A DNA stretch of 64,000 bases from the NCBI RefSeq assembly GCF_014467235.1, contig NZ_NKHP01000005.1, forward strand, positions 158,952 to 222,951. Reading direction: 5' to 3'. Source of the stretch: Xenorhabdus indica. Lineage in GTDB: Bacteria > Pseudomonadota > Gammaproteobacteria > Enterobacterales > Enterobacteriaceae. Position 1 is the stretch's first letter; every line of letters starts with the position of its first letter. The notes under the pieces are model-generated. The model made no database searches. It was given only the letters and a program-made list of their open reading frames with translations, and had not been told where the DNA came from. The position numbers were made by a program, and so were the translations under genes. Of the stretch, positions 24,097 through 32,359 are shown in pieces.

Positions 24097-25068
24097 ATGA
24101 ACTTAGAAACTATAATTAAACTTACAGCTGATGATATGGCAGCGGTTAATGAAACAATTCTTAACCAATTAAATTCTGATGTAGCGCTAATCAACCAGCT
24201 TGGTTATTACATTATCAGCGGCGGTGGTAAACGTATTCGCCCAATGATCGCAGTGTTGGCTGGTAAGGCACTGCATTATGAGGGAAATAAACATATCAAA
24301 ATTGCTGCCCTGATCGAATTTATCCATACAGCAACCCTACTCCATGATGACGTCGTAGATGAGTCCGATATGCGCCGCGGTAAAGCAACTGCCAATGCTA
24401 TGTATGGCAATGCAGCCAGCGTTCTGGTTGGCGATTTTATCTATACCCGCTCGTTTCAGATGATGACAGACCTCAATTCTATGCGAGTGCTGAAATTGAT
24501 GTCTGACGCCACGAATGTTATCGCTGAAGGTGAAGTAATGCAGTTGATGAACTGTAACGATCCGAACATTTCAGAAGATGACTACATGTGCGTAATTTAC
24601 AGTAAAACTGCACGCCTGTTTGAAGTAGCTGCGCATTCTGCTGCTATTTTGTCTGGTGCAACTCAGGAGCAAGAAGAAGCACTACGTGATTATGGTCGCT
24701 ATCTTGGTACTGCATTTCAATTGATTGATGACCTGTTAGACTACGATTCCGATGATAATACACTTGGGAAAAACACCGGAGATGATTTAAACGAAGGTAA
24801 ACCAACTCTCCCACTTTTACATGCAATGAATCACGGAACACCTGAACAGTCAGCATTGATCCGCGAAGCTATTGAGAAAGGCAATGGCCGCCATTTGCTG
24901 GATACTGTGCTTACAACGATGAAACAGTGTGGTTCACTTGATTACACCCGCCAACGGGCGGAGGAAGAAGCGGATAAAGCAATCTCAGCGTTACAAGTAC
25001 TTGATGAGTCTCCATACAAAGCGGCCCTTGTGGGATTGGCCCACATCGCTGTACAGCGACTTTCCTGA
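24097..25068 (+). CDS. ispB: Octaprenyl diphosphate synthase IspB
   Basis: Makes the C40 side chain of ubiquinone and menaquinone. The 323-residue protein equals E. coli IspB in length and shows the two aspartate-rich prenyltransferase motifs: LLHDDVVDESDMRRG near residue 82 and QLIDDLLDYDSDDNTLGKN near 208, plus the GGKRIRP motif near residue 43. It diverges from rplU, as in E. coli, where ispB is followed by sfsB; here two extra genes lie between them. Confidence 0.97.
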   Translation: MNLETIIKLTADDMAAVNETILNQLNSDVALINQLGYYIISGGGKRIRPMIAVLAGKALHYEGNKHIKIAALIEFIHTATLLHDDVVDESDMRRGKATANAMYGNAASVLVGDFIYTRSFQMMTDLNSMRVLKLMSDATNVIAEGEVMQLMNCNDPNISEDDYMCVIYSKTARLFEVAAHSAAILSGATQEQEEALRDYGRYLGTAFQLIDDLLDYDSDDNTLGKNTGDDLNEGKPTLPLLHAMNHGTPEQSALIREAIEKGNGRHLLDTVLTTMKQCGSLDYTRQRAEEEADKAISALQVLDESPYKAALVGLAHIAVQRLS

Positions 25069-25100
25069 GCCAGACCCAAGATAGTATGCCCTGGGTATAA

Positions 25101-25128
25101 GTATCCCAGACTATTCAGTCTGGGATAC
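25101..25128. terminator. Perfect 12-bp hairpin between ispB and a convergent regulator gene
   Basis: GTATCCCAGACT and AGTCTGGGATAC flank a four-base loop. On the plus strand it is followed by GCCTTTGTTTT, so it can terminate ispB. It overlaps the 3' end of the converging small gene. The flanks (GTATAAGTAT before, GGGATACGC at the end) recur in another hairpin at 27484-27508. Confidence 0.65.
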
Positions 25129-25494
25129 GCCTTTGTTTTCAACTTCTTGAATTCCTATATACTGCACAATGCTGGCAAGTCCTTTACGTAAAATGAACTT
25201 AACCATTCGCTCCCTTTCTGGCTTGGTCAATTGATAATAAGCTTCCACCCAAATCATAAACGGATCCTGTCGTTTGTTCCGATAATACTCAACCGAGCTC
25301 TCACTAACGGTCAGTACATTCAAAACATCTTCGGGCAAGCTATTGATATGATATTCGAGAGCTTTTCCCTGCACTCCACGCTTACGGCGTTGTTCCCAAC
25401 CTTCACGTCTTGCCATCAGGTTTACTCCCTGGGGGGACGATGGCAGACCAGCGAGGCCAATGAGTTCCTTTGCAGAATACCATTCTTTTTTCAT
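25111..25494 (-). CDS. Mu-type DNA-binding protein, YfeC/YfeD-like, copy 1
   Basis: A 127-residue protein starting MKKEWYSAKELIGLAG, with GAGGAG eight bases before the ATG; 19 upstream codons are discarded. The N-terminal half (residues 1-65) has the winged-helix pattern of phage Mu repressor and transposase N-termini: W(Y)xAxEL, LPxSPQGVN, REGWEQRRKRGVQGKALEYH. The C-terminal half ends with a helical LTKPERERMVKFILRKGLASI segment resembling the C-terminus of E. coli YfeC/YfeD. It is likely a small transcriptional regulator; target unknown. It is a tandem paralogue of the next gene, and its 3' end overlaps the hairpin after ispB. Confidence 0.75.
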   Translation of the reverse strand: MKKEWYSAKELIGLAGLPSSPQGVNLMARREGWEQRRKRGVQGKALEYHINSLPEDVLNVLTVSESSVEYYRNKRQDPFMIWVEAYYQLTKPERERMVKFILRKGLASIVQYIGIQEVENKGVSQTE

Positions 25495-25571
25495 CTCTCT
25501 TTCTCCTCGCTTTGTACCGGAGCAGTAAAGAGGAAGCCAAATTTTAAACATTTAGCTTTTCAAAAGCTGCC

Positions 25572-25919
25572 TCAGGTAGCTACGATTTTTTCCAAAAAAC
25601 TTCTTATTCCATCTCGTAGTATCACTTCTGTAATTATCTCCTTTTCTTCATCCGTGAGTAGATTAAACGCACTTACCCAAATGGATAGTGGGTCTTGTTT
25701 CTGAACCTGATATTCAGGTGATATTTCATTAAGTTCCAGAGCTGCCAATGTTGTTTCAGGAAAACATGAATAGTGATATTCAATCGCCCTTCCTTGAACA
25801 CCTGTTCGTTTTTGTCTCAACCACTCTTCACGTTTGGCTCTGGCATTCACTCCTTGTGGTGATCTAGGTAACTCACCTACACCGGTCAACTCCATTGCCG
25901 TATACCACTCTTTTTTCAT
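25572..25919 (-). CDS. Mu-type DNA-binding protein, YfeC/YfeD-like, copy 2
   Basis: A 115-residue protein starting MKKEWYTAMELTGVGELP. It shares the Mu-type winged-helix N-terminus with copy 1 (SPQGVNARAKREEWLRQKR, GVQGRAIEYHYS) and ends LTDEEKEIITEVILRDGIRSFL, close to the E. coli YfeC C-terminus as I recall it. Its SD (GAGA) is weak. It is the first gene of the tandem pair and is divergent from sfsB, across an AT-rich 187-base gap that holds a 13-bp inverted repeat fit to be an operator. DNA binding is inferred from the family; no target is known. Confidence 0.75.
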   Translation of the reverse strand: MKKEWYTAMELTGVGELPRSPQGVNARAKREEWLRQKRTGVQGRAIEYHYSCFPETTLAALELNEISPEYQVQKQDPLSIWVSAFNLLTDEEKEIITEVILRDGIRSFLEKIVAT

Positions 25920-25957
25920 AATGTTTCTCTATTTTTGTAACCAAGTTCAAAAAAGAA

Positions 25958-26020
25958 GTTATTAAGAAAAAATTAAAAATATTTTTAGAAAAAATAATGT
26001 TATTTTATTTTCTTAATAAC
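25958..26020. promoter_or_regulatory. Operator-like inverted repeat between divergent regulator genes
   Basis: Two perfect 13-base inverted arms, GTTATTAAGAAAA at 25958-25970 and TTTTCTTAATAAC at 26008-26020, are 50 bp apart start to start, about five DNA turns. A further direct GTTATTAA is at 26033-26040. The spacer is almost pure A/T. The position between a Mu-type regulator and a Ner-like regulator suggests cooperative repressor binding and possible looping; this is inference. Confidence 0.6.
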
Positions 26021-26106
26021 AGATCCATGTTCGTTATTAATTTCACTCTAACGCTTTAGTTATACCACTAATGTGGCTCTAAATTTAATAGGAAAGGATT
26101 AAAAAA

Positions 26107-26370
26107 ATGATTTCTATGAAATCGGATTGGCATCCTGCTGATATTATTGCTGCTTTACGTAAACGTGGAACAACTCTGGCCGCTGTTTCTCGTGAATCAG
26201 GACTAAGCTCATCAACTTTGGCGAATACTCTTTCTCGCTCATGGCCCAAGGGAGAATGGATAATAGCAAACTACTTAGGTATTCATCCGTCTGAAATATG
26301 GCCAAGCCGTTATTTCAATCCTCATACTGGAGAGTTATTAGAAAGGAAAGTAAGAGAGAAAAAAGAATAA
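26107..26370 (+). CDS. sfsB: Ner-like DNA-binding regulator SfsB (Nlp)
   Basis: An 87-residue protein closely matching E. coli SfsB/Nlp: DWHPADIIAALRKRGTTLAA, then GLSSSTLANTLSRSWPKGE and IWPSRY. The family is related to the Ner repressors of Mu-like phages and has a helix-turn-helix near residues 25-45. AGGAAAGGA lies eight bases upstream of the first ATG. In E. coli the gene sits next to ispB and can affect maltose gene expression; the target here is unknown. It ends at a bidirectional terminator facing mdh. Confidence 0.9.
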   Translation: MISMKSDWHPADIIAALRKRGTTLAAVSRESGLSSSTLANTLSRSWPKGEWIIANYLGIHPSEIWPSRYFNPHTGELLERKVREKKE

Positions 26371-26395
26371 TTAGCTACCAATATAATTATTGAAA

Positions 26396-26433
26396 GAAAA
26401 ACCGCTAGCTTTTTTAAACTAGCGGTTTTCGTT
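26396..26433. terminator. Bidirectional terminator between sfsB and mdh
   Basis: An eleven-base perfect stem AAAACCGCTAG / CTAGCGGTTTT with an eleven-base AT loop lies between two convergent genes. Confidence 0.85.
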
Positions 26434-26480
26434 ATCTAATATATTTAAATTAATTCGTATATTAATAAATTAAGAATAAA

Positions 26481-27419
26481 TTAACCATTAATAAATCTTT
26501 CGCCTAATTCAATATCTTTTTTCAGAACATCCAGCATATTATCCAATGCTTTCTGTTCAAACTCACTCAATTGACCAATATCTAAACGTTCTTCAACACC
26601 ATTTTTGCCCAAACGAACAGGTTGTGCAAAGAAACGAGCATATTTGCCGTCACCTTCTACATAGCTGCATTCGATAACATTGCTTTCACCCTGCAAACCA
26701 CGGATCAAAGAAAGACCCAGACGTGCTGCTGCTTGACCCATAGACAAGGTTGCAGATCCACCACCTGCTTTTGCTTCAACAACTTCAGTACCTGCGTTCT
26801 GAATACGTTTCGTCAACGCTTCTACTTCTTCGTCAGTGAAACTGACATCCGGGATCTGAGACAATAATGGCAGAATAGTTACGCCGGAGTGACCGCCGAT
26901 AACAGGAACGTCCAGCTCTTCTGGTTTCTTATCTTTCAGTTCTGCCACAAACGTATTAGAGCGAATAATATCCAGAGTAGTTACGCCAAACAGACGATTC
27001 TTGTCGTAAACGCCCTCTTTTTTCAGAACTTCGGCAGCGATTGCCACAGTGGTATTCACAGGGTTAGTAATAATTCCGATTAATGCTTTTGGACATGTTT
27101 TGGCAATTTGTTGAACCAGATTACGGATAATGCCTGCATTAATATTGAACAGATCTGAGCGATCCATACCAGGTTTACGTGCTACACCTGCAGAAATCAA
27201 TACAACATCCGCTCCTACCAATGCAGGAGTTGCATCTTCACCAGCAAAACCAGTGACCTTCACGGCTGTTGGGATATGGCTCAAATCGGCAGCCACACCT
27301 GGGGTCACCGGAGCAATGTCATACAAGGAAAGTTCTGAACCTGAAGGAAGCTGGGTCTTGAGTAGAAGGGCAAGTGCCTGACCAATACCACCGGCTGCAC
27401 CGAGAACTGCAACTTTCAT
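26481..27419 (-). CDS. mdh: Malate dehydrogenase (NAD)
   Basis: TCA-cycle enzyme oxidising malate to oxaloacetate. The 312-residue protein equals E. coli Mdh in length. It has the Rossmann NAD motif [19 protein letters not shown] at the N-terminus, substrate-binding arginines in [14 protein letters not shown], the [16 protein letters not shown] block and the catalytic His in [15 protein letters not shown]. It diverges from argR across 441 bases, the same pairing as in E. coli. Confidence 0.98.
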   Translation of the reverse strand: MKVAVLGAAGGIGQALALLLKTQLPSGSELSLYDIAPVTPGVAADLSHIPTAVKVTGFAGEDATPALVGADVVLISAGVARKPGMDRSDLFNINAGIIRNLVQQIAKTCPKALIGIITNPVNTTVAIAAEVLKKEGVYDKNRLFGVTTLDIIRSNTFVAELKDKKPEELDVPVIGGHSGVTILPLLSQIPDVSFTDEEVEALTKRIQNAGTEVVEAKAGGGSATLSMGQAAARLGLSLIRGLQGESNVIECSYVEGDGKYARFFAQPVRLGKNGVEERLDIGQLSEFEQKALDNMLDVLKKDIELGERFING

Positions 27420-27483
27420 CCTGATACTCCTTTAAATAAGTGCTGTAAAAAACTTAAACCTGTCTGGTTAAGAGACTCATATT

Positions 27484-27508
27484 TCCCATACAAAGTATAA
27501 GTATGGGA
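27484..27508. repeat. Hairpin in the mdh-argR gap, related to the ispB hairpin
   Basis: TCCCATAC pairs with GTATGGGA across a nine-base loop containing GTATAA; the right flank reads GGGATACGC. The hairpin at 25101-25128 is also preceded by GTATAAGTAT and ends GGGATACGC, so the two may be copies of one small dispersed palindrome. Confidence 0.4.
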
Positions 27509-27799
27509 TACGCTCTCAGCCTTACTCATCACTACGTATTAAAAACAATCTGTTAACAGACAGATTATCTACCTAATAGCCTAATGATGGAATACTAAAG
27601 TTTTTTATTTTAGACAAAATGCTTATCTGTTAATGAGATAATGGACACTTTTTTAGGAATTATTCCTGTTATCTTATTAATTGCTCTGTTGATTAACTTG
27701 CCCTTTTCCTTTCCCCTGAATAATGCAATTTTATTAACAATAAATTTACTGGGTTCAATAATGTAATTATGCTCTCTATTGGGTTTTTCTTCTCTTTCT

Positions 27800-27813
27800 T
27801 GCATAAAAATTCA
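27800..27813. promoter_or_regulatory. Candidate ARG box upstream of argR
   Basis: TGCATAAAAATTCA differs by one base from the core ARG-box pattern TGAATAAAAATTCA and lies 48 bases upstream of the argR start. A weaker TGCATAATATTGGC follows at 27819. E. coli argR represses itself through two tandem ARG boxes 21 bp apart; here the second candidate is 19 bp away, so only the first is called. Confidence 0.45.
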
Positions 27814-27857
27814 CTTTTTGCATAATATTGGCTTCATAGTGGATTCAACGATGGTGA

Positions 27858-28331
<474 letters not shown>

Positions 28332-28416
28332 ATCAATCGTCCATCAAGATCATGTAAAAACACGGTATCACTACATACCATTTTACCAGAGAAAATTTTG
28401 CCAGAGGTTCTGTGTG

Positions 28417-28447
28417 AGAGGATCGCTTGATTATTGCGATCCTCTTA
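28417..28447. terminator. Hairpin between convergent argR and mpl
   Basis: The stem AGAGGATCGC / GCGATCCTCT with a nine-base loop is followed by TAATTT on the plus strand. It lies between the two convergent genes. Confidence 0.65.
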
Positions 28448-28466
28448 ATTTAACGCTTGTGATCAA

Positions 28467-29837
28467 TTAAGCAGCGTGTGCTTTCTTATTCAACGCTGCC
28501 AATAATTTCTCATGAATACCACCAAAACCACCATTACTCATGATCAGTATGTGGTCACCCGGCTGTACTGCCTCCACAATCATACGTACCAACGTGTCAA
28601 TATCTGCACTCCAGCGAGCAGGTTGAACACATTGTTCCACAATTTCAGCAACCTGCCACTGGATATTACCAGGCTGAAACAGAAAAACTTCATCCGCCCG
28701 GCCCAGGGAAGGTGCAATATCATTTTTGCTTATACCCAGTTTCATGGTATTTGAACGTGGTTCCAGTACTGCAAAAATGCGCGCCATACTGCCCGCTTTG
28801 CTTCTCAGAGCTTCCAGTGTTGCCAAAATTGCGGTTGGATGATGGGCAAAATCATCATAAATCGAAATATCATTCACTTTGCCGAGTAATTCCAGTCGGC
28901 GACGAGCATTGATAAAGTCACCTAATACCTGACAAGCATCCTCAGGCTGAATTCCTACATGGTGAGCGGCTGCAATAGCCATTAAGCCATTATGCATATT
29001 GTGTTCCCCCACCAATGACCAGTTAACTTCGCCAACCAATTCACCATGATGGTATACTCGATAGGTACTACTGTCCTGAGTGGTTTTTTGGACGTGCCAA
29101 TCCCCTGTTTCTCCGAGGGATTCCAACTCACTCCAGCATCCCATTCCAAGCACTTGTTTCAGATTTATGTCATTATCGGGCACAAGGATTTTACCTATAC
29201 CCGGTACGATTCTGACAAGATGGTGAAATTGCTTTTGGATGGCAGCCAGATTTTCGAAAATATCAGCATGATCGAATTCAAGATTATTTATGATCAGCGT
29301 ACGAGGGCTATAATGAACAAATTTCGAACGTTTATCAAAGAAAGCACTATCGTATTCATCCGCTTCAATCACGAAAAATGGGCTTTCACCAATCTGCGCT
29401 GAAACATCAAAATTGCCCGGCACACCACCGACCAGAAATCCCGGTTTATAGCCACAGGCTTCCAGGATCCACGCCAGCATACCCGCAGTTGTTGTTTTAC
29501 CGTGTGTTCCTGCAACAGCCAAAACCCAACGCTCAGGTAAAACATAATCATGTAACCACTGTGGGCCGGATGTATAAGGAATACCGCGATCCAGCACCGC
29601 CTCAACACAAGGATTACCACGTGTCATCGCGTTACCGATGATCACCATATCTGGCACAGGATCGAGTTGTGAAGGATCGTATCCTTGGATCAGTTCAATA
29701 CCCTGATTTTTCAACAGAGTACTCATAGGAGGATACACATTGTCGTCAGAGCCGGTAACTTCGTGACCTAATGAACGAGCGAGTATCGCCAGCCCTCCCA
29801 TGAAAGTACCGCAGATGCCAAGAATATGAATACGCAT
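28467..29837 (-). CDS. mpl: UDP-N-acetylmuramate-tripeptide ligase Mpl
   Basis: Murein recycling ligase joining UDP-MurNAc to recovered L-Ala-gamma-D-Glu-meso-DAP. The 456-residue protein belongs to the Mur ligase family: N-terminal MRIHILGICGTFMGGLA nucleotide-binding motif, the ATP P-loop AVAGTHGKTTTAG near residue 109, a carbamylated-lysine domain and the C-terminal YDDFAHHPTAI motif. It is divergent from fbp, as in E. coli. Confidence 0.97.
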   Translation of the reverse strand: MRIHILGICGTFMGGLAILARSLGHEVTGSDDNVYPPMSTLLKNQGIELIQGYDPSQLDPVPDMVIIGNAMTRGNPCVEAVLDRGIPYTSGPQWLHDYVLPERWVLAVAGTHGKTTTAGMLAWILEACGYKPGFLVGGVPGNFDVSAQIGESPFFVIEADEYDSAFFDKRSKFVHYSPRTLIINNLEFDHADIFENLAAIQKQFHHLVRIVPGIGKILVPDNDINLKQVLGMGCWSELESLGETGDWHVQKTTQDSSTYRVYHHGELVGEVNWSLVGEHNMHNGLMAIAAAHHVGIQPEDACQVLGDFINARRRLELLGKVNDISIYDDFAHHPTAILATLEALRSKAGSMARIFAVLEPRSNTMKLGISKNDIAPSLGRADEVFLFQPGNIQWQVAEIVEQCVQPARWSADIDTLVRMIVEAVQPGDHILIMSNGGFGGIHEKLLAALNKKAHAA

Positions 29838-30007
29838 TTATTTCTATCCGATATCATGAAGTGTATCACTATTCTAACCATCAAATCACAGATTAGAAAT
29901 GCAATAGCCTATCAATCATTTTATTCTTTAGCTAAACTGCCCGCACTTAAGTGCTACCAGAATATGTAGCACGATTTTAAAACCATAACCAAATCAAGGC
30001 CTTCGTC

Positions 30008-31021
30008 ATGAAAACATTAGGCGAATTCATCGTCGAGAAACAGCACGACTTTCCTCATGCTACGGGTGAACTGACCGCACTACTTTCTGCCATTAAATTG
30101 GGTGCCAAAATCATTCATCGGGACATTAATAAAGCTGGCCTGGTCGATATTTTAGGCACCAGTGGTGTTTCTAATGTTCAGGGTGAAGTTCAGATGAAAC
30201 TGGACTTGTATGCCAATGAAAAACTCAAAGCGGCATTAAAAGCACGCGGTGAAGTAGCTGGTATTGCTTCCGAAGAAGAAGACGAAATCGTCATCTTTGA
30301 TGGTGACCGGGCAGAAAATGCGAAGTATGTTGTTTTGATGGATCCACTGGATGGTTCTTCAAATATTGATGTAAACGTTTCCGTTGGGACTATTTTCTCC
30401 ATTTACCATCGAATTACGCCAGTTGGGCAACCCGTTACCGAAGAAGACTTCCTGCAACCGGGTCATCGTCAGGTTGCAGCGGGTTATGTGGTTTACGGTT
30501 CGTCCACTATGTTGGTTTACACCACTGGCTATGGTGTTCATACTTTCACTTACGATCCTTCCCTTGGTGTATTCTGTCTGACCCATGAGAAAGTCCAGTT
30601 CCCGGAAAAAGGTAATATGTACTCGATTAACGAAGGGAACTACATCAAATTCCCTCTGGGAGTGAAAAAGTACATTAAGTATTGCCAGGAACAAGACGAA
30701 GCAACTCAACGCCCTTATACTACCCGTTATATTGGCTCACTGGTTGCCGACTTCCACCGCAATCTGTTAAAAGGTGGTATCTATATCTACCCAAGTACAG
30801 CAAGTCACCCGACTGGCAAACTCCGTCTGCTGTATGAGTGCAACCCAATTGCTTTCCTGGCTGAACAAGCCGGCGGCAAAGCCAGTGATGGCATTAACCG
30901 GATTTTAGATATCGTACCAAGCAAGCTGCATCAGCGAGTGCCTTTTTTCGTCGGAACCAAATCTATGGTAGAAAAAGCCGAAAGCTTTATGGCTGAGTTT
31001 CCAGATGATCCGGATGAGTAA
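30008..31021 (+). CDS. fbp: Fructose-1,6-bisphosphatase class I
   Basis: Gluconeogenic phosphatase. The 337-residue protein has the metal-binding motif [14 protein letters not shown] near residues 117-130 (the same LDGSSN signature as inositol phosphatases), the acidic loop SEEEDE near 93, and the active-site segment [21 protein letters not shown] near 275, which is the FBPase signature. It ends at an intrinsic terminator and precedes ppa. Confidence 0.98.
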   Translation: MKTLGEFIVEKQHDFPHATGELTALLSAIKLGAKIIHRDINKAGLVDILGTSGVSNVQGEVQMKLDLYANEKLKAALKARGEVAGIASEEEDEIVIFDGDRAENAKYVVLMDPLDGSSNIDVNVSVGTIFSIYHRITPVGQPVTEEDFLQPGHRQVAAGYVVYGSSTMLVYTTGYGVHTFTYDPSLGVFCLTHEKVQFPEKGNMYSINEGNYIKFPLGVKKYIKYCQEQDEATQRPYTTRYIGSLVADFHRNLLKGGIYIYPSTASHPTGKLRLLYECNPIAFLAEQAGGKASDGINRILDIVPSKLHQRVPFFVGTKSMVEKAESFMAEFPDDPDE

Positions 31022-31059
31022 TATAAGTCAACTGGTTGATTAATTGGTTCTAATATAAG

Positions 31060-31086
31060 AAGAGGTGAGGATTCGCCTCTTTCTAT
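31060..31086 (+). terminator. fbp terminator
   Basis: AGAGGTGA pairs with TCGCCTCT around a four-base loop, followed by TTCTATTATT, 38 bases past fbp. Confidence 0.7.
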
Positions 31087-31277
31087 TATTACTCCAACAC
31101 TATTACTCCAATACAAACAACTACCCAGTTATCTCTGTAATATTTATCAGTATTTTTTGACTTGTCCCAACCTAGTTTTGTTCACTCTTTTTTTCTTTGT
31201 TCATGAATGATTTTTGAACAGGGATCCTCTACCACCATTAATCTATAGGAGTACAGGCATAATACAGAAAAATGGAA

Positions 31278-31304
31278 TTACTTTAAGTCTGTTTTGGCTA
31301 TAAT
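31278..31304 (+). promoter_or_regulatory. Candidate ppa promoter
   Basis: A consensus -10 hexamer TATAAT at 31299-31304 lies about 43 bases before the ppa start, with a weak TTACTT at 31278-31283 as a possible -35. The rest of the 325-base fbp-ppa gap is AT-rich with no other gene. Confidence 0.4.
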
Positions 31305-31346
31305 ATCCCGCACTCCATTTTGGTTTGAAATTGAAGGAAACCTTTT

Positions 31347-31877
31347 ATGAGCCTGAACAATGTACCGGCGGGTAAAGAACTGCCAGAAGACATCTACGTT
31401 ATTATTGAGATCCCTGCAAACGCCGACCCAATCAAATATGAAGTAGACAAAGAATCCGGCGCTCTGTTTGTAGACCGTTTCATGGCGACCTCCATGTTCT
31501 ATCCATGCAACTACGGTTATATCAACAATACCCTGTCTCTTGATGGCGACCCTGTTGACGTACTGGTTCCAACTCCATACCCATTGCAGCCGGGCTCCGT
31601 TATTCGCTGCCGTCCAGTTGGTGTTCTGAAAATGACCGACGAATCTGGTGAAGACGCTAAACTGGTTGCTGTTCCTCATTCTAAACTGACTAAAGAATAC
31701 GACCACATCAAAGATGTAAACGATCTGCCAGAGCTGCTGCGTGCTCAAATTACACATTTCTTTGAACACTACAAAGACTTGGAAAAAGGTAAGTGGGTAA
31801 AAGTTGATGGTTGGGAGAATGCCGAAGCTGCTAAAGCAGAAATCCAATCTTCTTTCGAACGCGCTGCGAAAAAATAA
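31347..31877 (+). CDS. ppa: Inorganic pyrophosphatase
   Basis: Essential Mg-dependent hydrolase of pyrophosphate. The 176-residue protein equals the E. coli enzyme in length. It has [18 protein letters not shown] with catalytic Lys and Glu, [13 protein letters not shown] and the signature DGDPVDVLV with three metal-binding aspartates. AAGGA lies upstream of the ATG. It ends at a strong hairpin. Confidence 0.98.
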   Translation: MSLNNVPAGKELPEDIYVIIEIPANADPIKYEVDKESGALFVDRFMATSMFYPCNYGYINNTLSLDGDPVDVLVPTPYPLQPGSVIRCRPVGVLKMTDESGEDAKLVAVPHSKLTKEYDHIKDVNDLPELLRAQITHFFEHYKDLEKGKWVKVDGWENAEAAKAEIQSSFERAAKK

Positions 31878-31911
31878 TCCTGACGGATAACAGCAAGTTT
31901 TGATTATAAAA

Positions 31912-31952
31912 AACCTCTGTACTTTTATTTATTGGTACAGAGATTTTTTTAT
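31912..31952 (+). terminator. ppa terminator
   Basis: CTCTGTAC pairs with GTACAGAG around a twelve-base loop, followed by ATTTTTTTATTT, 37 bases past ppa. Confidence 0.85.
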
Positions 31953-32009
31953 TTGGTTGTATTGGTTAACCTGTTAAAAATGATATAAAAACAGTAACAT
32001 CGCTGATTT

Positions 32010-32357
32010 TTATCTCTCTTCGTGCCGCTTCAGCCAGTCACCGCTTTCTATTCGAGGCACTCCCTCAACTGATAACATGTATAAATAGATCCATGCGCTG
32101 CCATAAGGGGTTTTGACCAATTCCCTTTGATATTCCTGAGTATTCTTTTTCAAATCATCCAATTCAGTCAAAATGGATGACGTAATGCGATAAACCTCAC
32201 ATTCAATTGTTCCTTCGCCACGGATCACCGCTGGATAATGTCCCAAATCATAAATTTCATAACCTTCCAACCTGTGCTCCCCCAAAAGTTGAGCATAGGT
32301 CATCCAGTGGTGATTACCTTGTTTGCGCCTCAGGCTGCCATAAACAATAACTCGCAT
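32010..32357 (-). CDS. ytfP: Gamma-glutamylcyclotransferase-like protein YtfP
   Basis: A 115-residue protein of the GGCT/AIG2 fold. The substrate-loop motif VYGSLRRKQGNHHW is at residues 4-17, and a conserved Glu follows near residue 66. E. coli YtfP is 113 residues; its natural substrate is not established. The ATG lies two bases after the tamB stop, so it is the third gene of tamA-tamB-ytfP. Confidence 0.92.
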   Translation of the reverse strand: MRVIVYGSLRRKQGNHHWMTYAQLLGEHRLEGYEIYDLGHYPAVIRGEGTIECEVYRITSSILTELDDLKKNTQEYQRELVKTPYGSAWIYLYMLSVEGVPRIESGDWLKRHEER

Positions 32358-32359
32358 CT

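Noticed and set aside
27610..27804. A 64-codon frame between mdh and argR
   Set aside because: No ribosome-binding site, overlaps the probable argR operator, and no recognisable product.
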